From Megalobrama amblycephala (Eukaryota; Chordata; Actinopteri; Cypriniformes; Xenocyprididae): 64,000 nt of DNA. Of the stretch, positions 23,349-35,482 are shown one piece after another; positions within the stretch are counted from its first letter, which is position 1; every line of letters begins with the position of its first letter. Made by a program: the position numbers and the translations under genes. The stretch is taken from the NCBI RefSeq assembly GCF_018812025.1, contig NC_063062.1, positions 1,410,754-1,474,753 of the forward strand, read 5' to 3'. Below the pieces are notes generated by a model that saw only the letters and a program-made list of their open reading frames with translations, was not told the origin of the DNA and did not search any database.

Positions 23349-23889
23349 CGCATATCCTGGCAGCGGCAGGTCGCAGCGCCACTTCCGGTGGCATCGGCAG
23401 CTGCCACCAACTCTGCGGATTTCTTCAGGCAGCTGCCACGGTCTTTCTAGGAGTTTCACGATGTTGCTGCTGTTTGCGGTTTGTATAGACAAAACAGCGT
23501 ATGAGTATTGGAGGGCTTTAGTTTTGGAATTCAGCAGCACACAATGTCAGGCTTTGAGGTGTACTATCATTTTCAGGTGAAATTGAGCTGTGAAATATTT
23601 TTTTTAGTTATTTTTATTCATTCATACAGATTGACTGACTGAATAAATGAATGAATGTGAAATCACCTTCAGTTCGTTCACAGACAGTCTTACCGTAATA
23701 GCAAGTGTATGCGCGGACCGCGAAATAGGGGCGGCTAGATTGACCGCTCATTTCTGGATGGCGGCTGGCTTGACCGCAGTCTGTTCTCAGTGGCGTGCGG
23801 TGGTATTTTAAACTAATAATATCCCACAGGTGTATTATTTTTTATTATTATTATTATTATACATATTTATGTATCAGTTGCCAGAGTTC

Positions 23890-23891
<2 letters not shown>

Positions 23892-23945
<54 letters not shown>

Positions 23946-23950
23946 TATAT

Positions 23951-24032
<82 letters not shown>
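23892..24032. repeat. (TA)n and (AC)n microsatellites
   Basis: Two long TA runs (23892-23941, 23957-24010) are separated by CAGTATATACAC and followed by an AC run (24011-24032). They abut the left end of a Tc1 element, which targets TA. A second TA run (25503-25570) abuts its right end. Confidence 0.95.
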
Positions 24033-24034
<2 letters not shown>

Positions 24035-25499
24035 TGCTCAAAAACATTAAAGGAACACTTTGAAAACACATCAGATCTCAATGGGGAAAAATATCATGCT
24101 GGATCTCTATACTGACATGGAATGGGTAATGTGTTAGGAACTAAAGGATGCCACATCGTTTGATGGAAATGAAAATTATTAACCTACAGAGCACTGAATT
24201 CAAAGACACCCTAGAAATCAAAGTGAAAAAATTATGTGGCAGGCTTGTCCATTTTGCTGAAATTTCATTGCAGCAACTCAAAATGGTACTCGGTAGTTTG
24301 TATGGACCCCCGTGCTTGTATGCATGTCTGACAACATCGGAGCATGCTCCTAATGAGATGACGGATGGTGTCCTGGGGTATTTCCTCCCAGATCTGGACC
24401 AGGGTATCACTGAGATCCTGGACAGTTTGAGGTGGAACCTGGTGGTGTCGGACGGACCCAAACATAATGTCCCAGAGGTGTTCTACTGGATTTAGGTCAG
24501 GTGAGCGTGGGGGTATCAATGGTATCAATTCCTTCATCCTCTAGAAACTGCCTGCATACTCTCGCCACATGAGGCCGGGCAATGTCGTGCACCAGGAGGA
24601 ATCCAGGACCCACTGCACCAGCGTAGGGTCTGACAGTGGGTCTAAGGATTTCATCCTGGTACCTAATGGCAGTCAGGGTGCCATTGTCTAGCCTGTAGAG
24701 GTCTGTGCGTCCCTCCATGGATATGCCTCCCCAGAACATCACTGACCCACCACCAAACTGGCCATGCTAAACGATGTTACAGGCAGCATAACGTTCTCCA
24801 CGGCTTCTCCAGACCCTTTCACGTCTGTCACATGTGCTCAGGGTGAACCTGCTCTCATCTGTGAAAACCACAGGGCGCCAGTTGTGGACCTGACAATTCT
24901 GAGCTCAGGGCCCACTAGAGGACGTCAGACCTCTCAAGCCACCCTCATGAAGTCTGTTTCTGATTGTTTGGTCAGAAACAAACTTCAGACATTCACACCA
25001 GTGGCCTGCTGGAGGTCGTTTTGTAGGGCTCTGGCAGTGCTCATCCTGTTCCTCCTTGCAAAAAGGAGCAGATACTGGTCCTGCTGATGGGTTAAGGACT
25101 TTCCATGCCCCTGTCCAGCTCTCCTAACTGCCTTACTCGTGGAATCTCCTCCATGCTCTTGAGAGGAGCTGGCACAATCCTGGAGGAGCTGGACTGCCTG
25201 TTAAACCTCTGTAGGGTCCAGGTATCACCTCATGCTACCAGTACAGACACTGACCCTGACAAAAACTAGTGACAAACAGTCAGAAAAGATGAATAGGGAA
25301 AAAAATGTCAGTGGCCTCCACCTGTAAAACGATTCCTGTTTTGGGGGTCATCTCATTGTTGCCCATCTAAGTGCACCTGTTGTTAATTTCATTAACACCA
25401 AAGCAGCTGAAACTGATTAACAACCCCCTCTGCTAAATGACCAGCTCAATACTCCAGGAGTTTAACTGACTTGATGCCATTCTCTGATTAAAAACTGTT

Positions 25500-25500
<1 letters not shown>
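24033..25500 (-). mobile_element. Degenerate Tc1/mariner transposon, copy A
   Basis: The left terminus CTGCTCAAAAACATTAAAGG and the right terminus ending AAAAACTGTTCC, flanked on both sides by TA tracts, delimit a Tc1-type element whose transposase runs on the minus strand. It belongs to a Tc1 lineage common in fish. Confidence 0.85.
24265..24742 (-). pseudogene. Broken Tc1 transposase, catalytic part
   Basis: Two overlapping minus-strand frames cover the DDE region. The first (24497-24742) contains MMFWGGIS and HDIARPHVARVCRQFL, where the family normally has HDNARPH. The second (24265-24537) contains SPDLNPVEHLWD, which carries the catalytic glutamate, and ends at 24265. The two frames are offset, so a frameshift separates the second and third catalytic residues. 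The N-terminal DNA-binding half (toward 25250) is not open. The gene is dead. Confidence 0.85.
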
Positions 25501-25502
<2 letters not shown>

Positions 25503-25574
<72 letters not shown>

Positions 25575-26362
25575 ATTTTAATTCACGTCCCTGTACCCTT
25601 ACTGTTGTCACTTTTTCCTGGTTAAATAAACATTACATATAAAAGGCCAAATACAGTTATATTATGTATTTTTACACTATGTAATATTCTGTTTATCAAA
25701 ACCAATAAGTGTTTGTTAAGTGTTAGTGTTTTTATGTATTTTTACATTTATTCCAGATTAATAACAAAAGGCCGAAAAAATTCAAATGTACTGTTCTTTT
25801 TAACTTTACCAGCGGGTGTCGCTGTTGGACAAAGTTACTTTATTAAAACTATAGTGACTTAAATTTTTAATGTCACATTTTTTTAATACTTGAGTTTTTT
25901 AAATCGATTATTTTCTCAGCCTGTTTTGTTTCTAAGGAGACTCTGCCTCCCTTGCCTTGACTGATGGCGGGCAACGACTGATGGCAGAAGCCGTACAACA
26001 CACAAACATCAGAAATGTAATCTTAAATTATGATCCTTTCGGCTTTGAGGTTATGTAAATATACAAGCAACTAGTTATTAACTAAAGCGTCACATTAAAT
26101 AAAAATGTTTGTGTGTGTTGCGCGCGAGCGTAGTAGGCTACTATTGGCAGCTGAGCACTCCTTATGTGTGTTCTTTTATTGGAAAATGATTATGCAATTT
26201 AGTTTATTGGGATCATATTCTGGTCCCATTTACTTGCTGGTATGTATATGCATCATCATATCTTTTATTAAAAAAAAAGAAGAAGAAAAAAAGTGTAGTT
26301 TGCAGCCAGAAATGGCGACAAACGATCGTGACTGCTGGCACAAACTGGCATGCTGATACATA
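25503..26362. repeat. (TA)n tract and unassigned transposon interior
   Basis: A TA microsatellite runs at 25503-25570. The remainder (25571-26362) is AT-rich interior of the long-arm element. It holds a small duplicated GACTGATGGC motif near 25960-25986 and an A-rich stretch at 26270-26292. No gene is seen. Confidence 0.5.
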
Positions 26363-26580
26363 AAAATGTATAATAATAATAATACAATTGTGGGAACTTT
26401 GCATCATAATTTTAAAATACCACCGCACGCCACTGAGAACATCTCAAACAGCGACAAACTCCGAGAAAGACCGTGGCAGCTGCCAGAAGAATCCGCGGCA
26501 GCTGCCGATGCCACCGGAAGTGGCGCTGCGACCTGCCGCTGCCAGAGGGAGCGCCAGGCCCTGCTGCGCTAGGTGTTCTC

Positions 26581-26928
26581 TTGGCGTGTTTGTTGTGTTG
26601 CTGGTATTTTAAACTAATAAATGTTGACTGCTTTGGTAAGCCGAATTAATAATTAAAGACATATTTACATGTATGTTTTATTGGGGTTTTCAGGAGGTTA
26701 TGTGCAGTTATTAACTGTATTTGTATTTTTGTCATTTAAATGTATATGCTTTGATTAGCATTAGCTTGTGGACGCACCCGGTTTTACATGTAAATGTGCC
26801 TTATGTGTGTCTTTACAGGTATGTTTATGGCTTGCTTTCAAGTCCATATATGTTTAATTATATAAATAAAAATAAAATACAAATATTTTTTTTTTGTACC
26901 GGGGTGTAAAGGAATAAGGATGGCACTC
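26581..26928. other. Interior of the composite transposon, no gene
   Basis: AT-rich sequence between the long-arm element and the Harbinger MITE. No frame with domains and no clear terminal repeats are seen. Confidence 0.4.
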
Positions 26929-28076
26929 TTAGGGCCCTATAATACACCCGGCGCAATGCGACGCAAGGCGCAGCGCAAGTGTGTTTGCTAGTTTGCGTCC
27001 GGCGCCGTTCGCGTTTTCCCGTTCAGCGCCACGTCCTTAAATTAGTAAATGCATTTGCGCCAGTTAGTGCGCCCATGGGCGTGCTGGTCTAAAAAAGAGG
27101 TGTGTTCAGGCGCATTGCCGGCGCATTGCTATTTTAAGGAGCTGAATATAGACTGCGCCATAGACCAACTCAAACCTGGTCTAAAGTCTAAATTCAATGG
27201 CGCAATATTTTTTTGTTAGAGCGCGTTGGTAGAAACTGCGCTTCTGGGCGCGTCCACAGTGTGCGTTGACTTTGCTTATTACACACAGGGATGCGCATCA
27301 CACAAACATGCCAAATATTAAAAACAAATGGATTACAGTGTAAAAGAATATTATTGTGCAGGCTACATAAATATAAAAATGTAATGATGAATAGTCATTG
27401 CGTGTATTAGAATTAGGCTACCTATTTTCAATTCAGCCTAATACTACTTATAATGATGAACGAAATTGGCTAATTAATTGAACAATCGTGCCAACACACA
27501 CACATATATATTAACTGACTCATCGCGCGGAGCTATTTGAAAGCCTGCATCCAACGCAGACGACTGAAAGATTGACTGGCCACTTAACAGGTAATTTCAG
27601 CAAAACATCACTCGTTGAACTCCTCAGTTGAATCGGTATATTTAATAAGTCAGTGTATTTTATAATGTTATATGTTATATAATACATAATTATATACTTT
27701 ATTTAATGTTATATCCTGCTTGTCCCGTAGATGATCTGCTCGCGCACTTTAACTTCGCGCACGAGCAGATCGGTTTCTTCGCTTAAAAAGCTTTCGGCTT
27801 TTCCGCCAACAAATTCCGCCATGTAAATAGCAATCCGCCACGGCGCGAGCGCATCTCGCTCTTAAAGGGAATGGGAGATGACACTCTGATTGGTTTATTG
27901 AACGTTACGCCCAATACTCATTAAGAGAATAGGGACAACCCATTTCAAAAATGCGCCCCGGTGCATGGACCGTTTTTCCGTCGTTAAAATAGCAAAAGTG
28001 GATTTGGACACGCCCTGAGTGCACCTGCGCCGTGCGCTTTACACTTTGCGTTTAGATCGTTAAAATAGGGCCCTTA
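26929..28076. mobile_element. PIF/Harbinger-type MITE with TTA duplication
   Basis: It occupies 26932-28073 with inverted ends GGGCCCTAT and ATAGGGCCC and is flanked by TTA on both sides (26929-26931, 28074-28076), the PIF/Harbinger target. It is unusually rich in GCGC motifs (GGCGCAATGCGACGCAAGG). No transposase frame is present. Confidence 0.8.
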
Positions 28077-29518
28077 GTGTTTATTCATTTAGTTAATGAT
28101 TTGTAAGTGCATCATGTCATGACTTTACTTGAGGGGGCACAATCATAATTAACTCATTATTAACTAACCATACACTAACATCAACTAATGGTTTGTTAAT
28201 GCATACTTATGTCATGACTTTACTAATTTAATTCACTGTTAACTACTTACCAAATTCAGCTCATGATTTATCATGAACTTACTATCAAATACACATGTAC
28301 TAACACAACTATATAAGTATTCAGCCCAGTTAAGTGATGTTGTGTGACTTTTCAATAAGTCAGAGAATGGAGGTACAGTATATGATCACGGCCTGCGTCT
28401 GGATGGAGAGTGAACTTCTGAATCTGAATCCAGCAAACGTTCCCTGACCTTAGCTCATGTTTCCTGCTTTTTTTTGGGAACCGATTCCTCAGGAACTGTT
28501 GTAAGTCACAGTTGTTTAGTTTGATAGGAAAGAATGTCACAAAACATATTAAGACCTTTTAAGATAAATTATTAGTGTATTTAGTATTTTATATGTTTGA
28601 TAAGGAGGATCAGTGAAAATAATCCTGTGCCTTTCAGTAATGTTTATAATGAAGCTGCTGATGTCACTAGTTTAAATTCTGACAATAATAAATTAATTTC
28701 AAAGTCCAAATATTTATTATTCCTTCTTATAGAGACTGTTTGATTTAGTTTACCCTAAATGTTAATTAATGCATTAATTATCAAACATGTATTAACGTGT
28801 AGTTAAGACTTCTGTTTCCATGCATGAATCCTCCTGTCGTAGTTAAGGATCACTCTTCATTAGTTCATATCTTAACTAATCATGAGTTACTGTTGAAGTA
28901 ACTATTAATTCAGGTATTAGTTCATGATTATTCATGTACTGTTATTGTAAAGTGTTACCAGACAGGATAACTCAAAATATAGCCTAAATCTTAAGAGAAA
29001 TTATTATGAGTATTTTCCAACATAATAATGGAAATAGTTTTCCATAAAATTTGTTTTCATTTTGACAAATTCATGCAAATTCATGTTAATGAAACTAACA
29101 GAATGAGCTTCATTTTATTGATCATCAGCTAATTTAAAGATTAAAGACCACAGTGTGAGAGAGAGCGGCATCAGCACTGATAAGATCATTTAGTCTCACT
29201 ATTTTAATGAAGAACTGTGTGTTAAGCTTCAGGATGTGACGCTGGACATTTAAGAATTGCTGAAGAGATACTGAGCTACTCGAAACACATGAAAGTGAAA
29301 GTGACGTGTAGCCAAGTATGGTGTCAAAAATGTCAAACTACATTTTATGGAAATTATTTTAAATAGTAATAATATTTCACAGTATTACTGTTTTACTGTA
29401 TATTTGATCAAATAAATGTCAGCTTGATGAGCAGAAGAGACTTCTTTCAAAAACATTTTTAAAAAAAACTTAATATTTTCAAACTTATTGAAAGCATCTT
29501 AATTATTTATAGCATACA
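28077..29518. other. Right part of composite transposon and unit 3 tail
   Basis: 28077-28734 is unassigned AT-rich interior. 28735-28959 is the right TIR. From 28968 the unit tail resumes (CTCAAAATATAGCCTAAATC, compare 61970-61985). No gene is seen. Confidence 0.5.
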
Positions 29519-30578
29519 TACACTGTATTGCCAAAGGTTTTGGGACGCCTGCCTTTACGTGCACATGAACTTTAATGACATCATTCTTAATCCATAGGGT
29601 TTAATATGGAGTTGTCCCACCCTTTGCAGCTATAACAGCCTCAACTCTTCTGGGAAGGCTTTCCACAAGGTTTAGGAGTGTGTTTATGGGAATTTTTGAC
29701 CATTCTTCTAGAAGCGCATTTGTGAGGTCAGGCAGTGATGTTAGCGAGAAGACCTGGCTCACAGTCTCCGCTCTAAATCATCCCAAAGCTGTTCTATCAG
29801 GTTGAGGTCAGGCCAGTCAAGTTCCTCCACACCAAACTCACTCATCCATGTCTTTATGGACCTTGCTTTGTGCACTGGTGCACAGTCATGTTAGAACAGG
29901 AAGAGGCCATCCCCAAGCTGTTCCCACAAAGTTGGGAGCATGAAATTGCTCAAAATGTCTTGGTATGCTGAAGCATTAAGAGTTCCTTTCACTGGAACTA
30001 AGGGTTCAAGCCCTGAAAAACAACCCCACACCACAATCCCCCCTCCTCCAAACATTTTTGCATTGCACTTGGTGATGTAAGGCTTGGATCAGCTGCTCGG
30101 CCATGGAAACCCATTCCATGAAGCTCTCTACACACTGTTCTTGAGCTGATCTGAAGGCCACATGAAGTTTGGAGGTCTGTAGCTATTGACTCTGTAGAAA
30201 GTTGGTGACTTCTGCACACTGTGAGCCTCAGGATGCTCTGACCCGCTCTGTGATTTTACATGGCCGAACACTTCATGACTGAGTTGATGTTGTTCCTAAT
30301 AGCTTCCACTTTTGTTATGATACCACTAACAGTTGACCGTGGAATATTTAGTAGTGAGGAAATTTCACAAATGGACTTATTGCACAGGTGGCAACCTATC
30401 ACGGTACCACACTTGAATTCACTGAGCTCCTGAGAGCGACCCATTCTTTCACAAATGTTTGTAGAAGCAGTCTGCATGCCTAGTGCTTGATTTATACATC
30501 TGTGGCCATGGAAGTGATTTGAACACCTGAATTCAATGATTCAGAGGGGTGTCCCAATACTTTTGGCAATATAGTGTA
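29519..30578 (-). mobile_element. Degenerate Tc1/mariner transposon, copy B
   Basis: It occupies 29521-30576 with inverted ends CACTGTATTGCCAAAGG and TTTTGGCAATATAGTG, flanked by TA on both sides. The transposase lies on the minus strand. It is a different Tc1 lineage from the copy at 24033. Confidence 0.9.
29998..30477 (-). pseudogene. Broken Tc1 transposase, DNA-binding half
   Basis: The minus-strand frame 30256-30477 carries the first helix-turn-helix (MGRSQELSEF, ICEISSLLNIPRSTVSGII), which resembles paired-type DNA-binding domains of Tc1 transposases. The frame 29998-30219 continues with the second domain (SRTVCRELHGMGFHGR). They are out of register and the catalytic half toward 29550 is closed by stops. 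It is non-functional. Confidence 0.8.
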
Positions 30579-31160
30579 TAAATATATATAATTTGCTAAT
30601 TAGTTCACATGTTTGGAACTAAAAGAACTATGTGAATTTCCTTCCTTGAGAATAGTATGCTTGTTGAGGGCTCCAAGAGCAAAGATCGGGGTCCGCACTC
30701 TCCTCCACTGGTTCCTCTGGCAATAGCCGAGCTGGCATTGTTGCCCTTCATGCCTGTTAGCAGTACAAGTAGCTTATGCGACAGCAAGGGTGTGTCCCTG
30801 TCACAGTTGGAGGATGACCATGGTCAGGGGTTGGCTTCCCCCTTGCATGTCCTGGTGCTGATCCCTTGGCGTTCTGGTCGTCTCCCTGTCAAGCTGTGGG
30901 ACTACGAGCTGCAGTAGGTATCCTTTGTTGGGAGTGGGAGGAAATTCTCTTTGTTATTTATACATTTTATACAGAGGGAGTGTGGCTTTGTGGAAAATGG
31001 GTGGCGCCAGTGTATGGATTGTGACGTCTGGTCCCAGCAAGGGGGCGAGGCTCTGTTCTCTGTGTGTGAAAGCTTGTTGTTCTGGCTGTTCTCTCCATTA
31101 AGGTGAGCGTTAACCAGCCTCTCGAGTCAGTGATTCATTGTGCTTCATCAACACACTGGC
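30579..31160 (+). promoter_or_regulatory. Non-family sequence upstream of array gene 4
   Basis: Other units share a TATA-containing block here, but this copy is homologous to them only from CAGGACTTTCAC (about 31161). The replacement has a TATA-like TTATACATTTTATA (30956-30969), a GC-richer leader and a good donor TTAAG|GTGAGC at about 31102. That would allow a new first exon spliced toward the gene. A solo LTR or captured promoter is possible, but I see no TG...CA ends with a target duplication. Confidence 0.35.
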
Positions 31161-31222
31161 GCAGGACTTTCACAATCTTCACACACCGGGAGCAGTCAGA
31201 AACAGGGCTGAATATTAGAAAC

Positions 31223-31459
31223 ATGGATGATCATCAACATAGAATTTATGAACTGGAAGAAAAAACAGGCGATCTGGAAAGGAAAACAAATGAGCTTGAA
31301 GAAAACAAAGATAATCTGGAAAGGAAAACGAATGAGCTTGAATATAAAACAGACAATCTGGAAAGGAAAACAAATGATCTTGAAGAAAAAACAGGCGATC
31401 TGGAAACAAGAATTCAAAAACTGGAAGAAACATTTCGAAACATTAGAAGACTATTATAG
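31223..31459 (+). CDS. Array gene 4: 78-aa coiled-coil-only paralog
   Basis: The product is a 78-aa protein of near-perfect heptad repeats (LERKTNELE, LEEKTGDLE) with hydrophobic leucines and isoleucine in a-d spacing, so a single long coiled coil is expected. It lacks the family core (NPDVLFR, LLFRPT), as does array gene 1. ATG 31223 is the first in-frame ATG near the family start position; the frame is open back to 31103. The unit-type donor GAG|GTAAAA lies at 31514, after the stop. The repeats were probably multiplied by slippage of a 42-bp DNA repeat (GATCTGGAAAGGAAAACAAA). It is either a functional coil partner or decoy of the full-length paralogs, or a decayed copy. Confidence 0.5.
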   Translation: MDDHQHRIYELEEKTGDLERKTNELEENKDNLERKTNELEYKTDNLERKTNDLEEKTGDLETRIQKLEETFRNIRRLL

Positions 31460-32230
31460 TCTGAAGACTCAAACAGAAGTGACAATTTAAGAAGTTTTGA
31501 TAAAAAACATGAGGTAAAAATGGTTTAAAATGTCATAAATGTATCATCATAAGATTTTTTAAAAATGTGAGTTGAGTGGTGTTTGTTTGGTTCATCTTGT
31601 TACTTCCATCTTTAAACTGTTTTTAAAAGTTATTTAACATTATAACTAACTCCAACAAAACTTTAGTCATGCATTAACAATATGTTTTGACAGTCAAGTT
31701 TTTTTTCTTTCATTTCATCTATTTGCATTTTGTCAATGCTTATTTAACCAGAAATATTTAACAAATAATGAATGATCTGCCTTGACTTGATGCAAAACTA
31801 AACTGTATAACATATTATGCCTACTTCTTTATTCTGTTAATTAAATTTGTAAATATTTTACACTAATATTATTTTATTATTTCACCTTATTTAATTGTGC
31901 ACTATTTTGTAAACAAAAATACATGCAAGTATTTGCACTAATGTTATTGTATTTGGACATTTCATAGCTGGACATTGCACTGTTTATGCAGTTTCTGTTT
32001 CTCTGTGTATGCAGTCAAGAAGAATATGTTAATTTCACTTCTATTTGTACTTATATCTCAATTAATTTATGATATGTATATTACTTAAAGGAACTATGTA
32101 CCAAATCAAACTGTACTGTTAAACTGCATGTGTATGTAATGTAAATGTGAACATAATGTTCATACAGTAAAGTCACTAAAGTTATGACGAATGCTTTCTG
32201 GAGTTCTTTTCTTAAATTGTACGATATCTT
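31460..32230 (+). other. Intron of array unit 4, no terminal exon found
   Basis: The segments GTGAGTTGAGTGGTGTTTG and AACTCCAACAAAACTTTAGTC align with the other units' introns. From about 31800 it diverges into AT-rich sequence. The CTCTTCCACACAG terminal exon is absent before the MITE at 32231. Confidence 0.5.
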
Positions 32231-32821
32231 TTAAAGGATTAGTTCACCCAAAAATGAAAATTCTCTCATTAATTCCTCACCCTCATGTCGTTCCACACCC
32301 CTAAGACCTTCGTTCATCTTCAGAACACAAATTAAGATATTTTTGATGAAATCTGAGAGGTTTTTTATCTTCAATAGACGAGAATACTTTTTGTTCACAT
32401 TATTTATTTACATTGCAGCTGTTCCAGGTTCAACGTCCGAATGCCAGCCAATAATGTGCCTGTATTCGGACATAAACACTGAAGCTCTGCAACGTAAATA
32501 GCGTAGAAGAATGACAGGGGAGAGATTAATTTGTTGAGTATAGTCATTATTTTTGTTTTGTTTTTGTGAACAAAAAGTATTCTCATCGCTTCATAACATT
32601 AAGTTTGAACCACTGCAGTCACATGACTGTTTTAATTAATTTTCTTCTACTTTTCTGGACCTTGAAAGTGGCAATTCCATTGCTTTCAATGGAGTATACT
32701 TTCATATATTTAAAAAAATATATTACTACTATTAAAATAGTAAACTACTTTTATACTTAGTTCACTTTTAGTTCACCTAGTTGTGCACTTAAAGTTTACT
32801 ACTATTACACTTAAAGTACAC
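32231..32821. repeat. Angel-like TTAAAGG MITE end and tandem TAGTAAAC repeat
   Basis: It starts TTAAAGGATTAGTTCACCC and continues with CACCCTCATGTCGTTCCACA, the same family as 3385, 39816 and 58724. 32690-32821 is built of ACTTAAAGTTTACTACTATT-like short repeats that resume at 33989. No gene is seen. Confidence 0.65.
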
Positions 32822-33988
32822 TTAAAGAGGTCATGAACTGTGTTGTTTTATTGTTTTATAATGTTTCCTGGGGTGCACTTATAATGTTAGTGTGATTTTT
32901 ACATCAAAAATCATCATAATTTAGAAATAAAAGGCATTTTTCCTACCCTGATTTTATCCTCTGATTTGAACGCTCTGTTTTAAGGGGCGTGTCTTCTGTG
33001 AGACTTCAGTGTAAACGCCCACTGCTGTGATTGGCTGACATCTTTGCATATGAAATAGCTAAATATTACTCTCTCTTTTAGCACGTTTTTACTATTACAG
33101 CTCTCAAGGTTAACTAATCATGAAAAGCATTACATTTAGATCTATGGCATTATATTTAGATTGTGGCATGAAAGGTTGCAGTGATGAACATGTAGTTGAT
33201 CACAGTCATGTTGTTGAGCTCATGAAAGCAGTGATCTCGTCATTATTACTCAATTTCTGCACACTAATGAATGCTTTCATCATAACTAACAGTGCAAACG
33301 CGATGTAAGAGATTTGTTGAATAAAACGGGAGTTGAATCCAGAACTCAGTCTCTGATAAACTCACGCTGTTTGATTGACAGCTCCAGCGATTGTAAAGGG
33401 AACGTTCTTTGATTGCTTTCTATATATAATTTAATCACAGGTTAAATAACAGATTATTTTCATCCTACTAAGAGAAACAAGGTGAAGTTGAGCGTTTAGT
33501 CACTGGTTTGATTTACTGACACACAGACAAAGATCATCTGACTGTACATGAATCATTAATATCAGATCAGGCATTAGAATGAACACAGTTACTGACATGT
33601 TGTTGCATTACTGTCGAGTCCATATCATAAAAGTCTGTGCCGAAATGAGATTGATTTACCAAAGAATCCACAGTGAAATCCTTTGAAAGGTAATGTTATT
33701 TTAGTCCTGTATCGCTCTTCTCTCCTCATCTCACTGACACACCAGTGGGTGGAGCTAACATTGCTATGATGAAGTAGGCGTTGATTTCTTCTGAGGAGGC
33801 GGAGTTTCACCGTCATAGGTATAGGCACATTCTGGATTCAGTCGTTCGGTCTGGTGTCAATAAAAGCTCTTATTGGACTAACAAGAAATTTTTCAGTTCT
33901 GAAACTCACAGGATATTCTTATAGTTTGATGACCTCTTATATATCAAAAACTCAAGGAAAAGTTGATCATCAATTCATGACCCTTTAA
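32822..33988. mobile_element. 1.17-kb TTAA-flanked MITE, GTCATGAA type
   Basis: The ends TTAAAGAGGTCATGAA and TTCATGACCCTTTAA are inverted and both abut TTAA (32822-32825, 33985-33988). It interrupts the TAGTAAAC-type short repeat, which continues on both sides. The open frames inside (60-70 aa) have no domain features. A related, larger element lies at 50613-51889. Confidence 0.75.
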
Positions 33989-35482
33989 ACGTACTTCAAT
34001 TGAGCCAATTTAGTCCAAAGCAGTACTGATATAGTACACTTACAAGTTTACTACTAGTACATTGATACTAGTATACTTACTACATAAAGTTTACTTAAAA
34101 TATACTTGAACATTACTTCATAAAATGAACTTGTAGTATTCTTATTATTTGTAAGGGTAACCCTTTAAGCCTTTGCTCAAGCTGTGCAATTTTTCATAAC
34201 AGAATACTTAACATTGCACACATTTTGTCATGCAAATAAAGCTCTCTTAAACTGATAGAGAGAGATGCACTAACATCTTTCTTGAAGAACATGCAGAAAC
34301 TTTCCAGTCTCCATAGAGACACAGCATTAACACCATTAGACAGCGCTCTCTTCTGGACTGAGTTTGTCATTAGACACATTTCTTATGAATAGAAACCTAA
34401 CCTCCAAGAAAGTGTTCAACCATCAAGCACATGACATTATACATGTGAACTAATGAAAGTAAAAGTAATGTATTGGAATGAATGTGTTTTTACACTAAAA
34501 CTGCTTATTTGTCTTTGTGTTGTTTATAAATGACATGATGTGATTCATTTTTGTCCATTTCCTCTTTTTTATTTTCTCCTGACCACACCCTCTGTTCTTT
34601 CTCTTCTCTGTTGTCCTGTCTAAACACATCTTTGTATTTTGTATTATTTCAATGAATCTAACTAAAGTGCACAATAAATATTACATTTTTTGAGGCTTTT
34701 TTTCACACAAAAGTAAAGCTGATGGTCGAATTGAATATAGCTGAGGAGGAACACTGAGTTACGTCTTTATTTATTTTATTTTATTTATTTATTTTACATT
34801 TGAATAACTAAATTAATACTATGCCTGACTATTTAGATGGCATACACACCATGTGTGATTGCACAGATTCACTCAATCAATGATACTGACACCAGAAACA
34901 TTAACATTAACCCGGGGTTTATGAATAAACCTTTTAGGTATTACCATGGTACTGTTTGAAGTGCTTTGGATTACTGTAGTTGATAGATATTGCTACCATT
35001 CAGTACTTTAGTATATTTTAAAGTACCATAGTATACACCAATTACCATATAACAACATGAAAGCCAAATACTTTATGTAAAAGATACTGAAATATGCCAA
35101 CTAAATTAAATTTGAACATGCAACAGAGTAACCCTACATACCATGATAGTGGTGCATCAATCAGTATTGCTCAGCCTATCTATTAAATGGTCTATACTGC
35201 AGACCAACACACTTTGAGCACTGAGGATTTTAATGAAGTAAATTGATTAAATGGTCAAAAAATGATTAAATACAGTATGGTAAAATAAAGTTTAATGATT
35301 AATTACAGTATAAATGATTAACTGATGGATATAATATAAATAAAAGGAAAATAAATTGTTTGTAAAAGACAAGTAAATTTATCCCAATTTTAATTAGAAC
35401 ATGCAACAGAGAAACCCTATATCCATGATAGTGATGCAAACAACATAGTTCAGACTCACACTATCAGTCAATAGTGTTCAGC
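33989..35482. other. Repeat remnants and displaced upstream blocks of array units
   Basis: 33989-34160 is short-repeat sequence. 34520-34640 (TGATTCATTTTTGTCCATTT, CTGACCACACCCTC) matches 60930-61030 upstream of array gene 8. 34900-35040 (AACATTAACCCGGGGTTTAT, GGTATTACCATGGTACTG) matches the upstream block at 1830-2590 and 42950-43060. No array coding exon follows. 35150-35200 and 35440-35500 are a diverged local duplication (TATTAAATGGTCT). Confidence 0.5.

Larger units (their letters stand above)
23349..26580. repeat. Long inverted arms around a Tc1 copy
   Basis: The arm 23349-23460 (CTGGCAGCGGCAGGTCGCAG, GGCAGCTGCCACGGTC) is the inverse of 26445-26560. A second arm 23788-23850 (CAGTGGCGTGCGGTGGTATT) is the inverse of 26363-26437. 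Together they form one long-TIR element with extra sequence inserted into the left arm. Apart from the Tc1 copy the interior shows no gene. Confidence 0.65.
21510..28967. mobile_element. 7.44-kb composite transposon with about 230-bp TIRs
   Basis: The termini GGTAACACTTTACAATAACA (21518 onward) and its reverse complement (ending 28959) extend as inverted repeats of about 230 bp (to 21745, from 28735). The flanks AGACATGA (21510-21517) and AGACAGGA (28960-28967) match at 7 of 8 bases, and the empty site is preserved at 61940-61975. It has been enlarged by a hAT-like element (22098-23340), a long-arm element carrying a Tc1, and a Harbinger MITE. No intact transposase was found. Confidence 0.8.

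Noticed and set aside
23795..24115. Frames rich in alternating Ile-Tyr on both strands
   Set aside because: They arise from the (TA)n and (AC)n microsatellites.
30657..30917. 86-codon plus-strand frame upstream of array gene 4
   Set aside because: No recognisable domain, GC-driven openness and overlap with a minus-strand frame; it may belong to an unidentified repeat.
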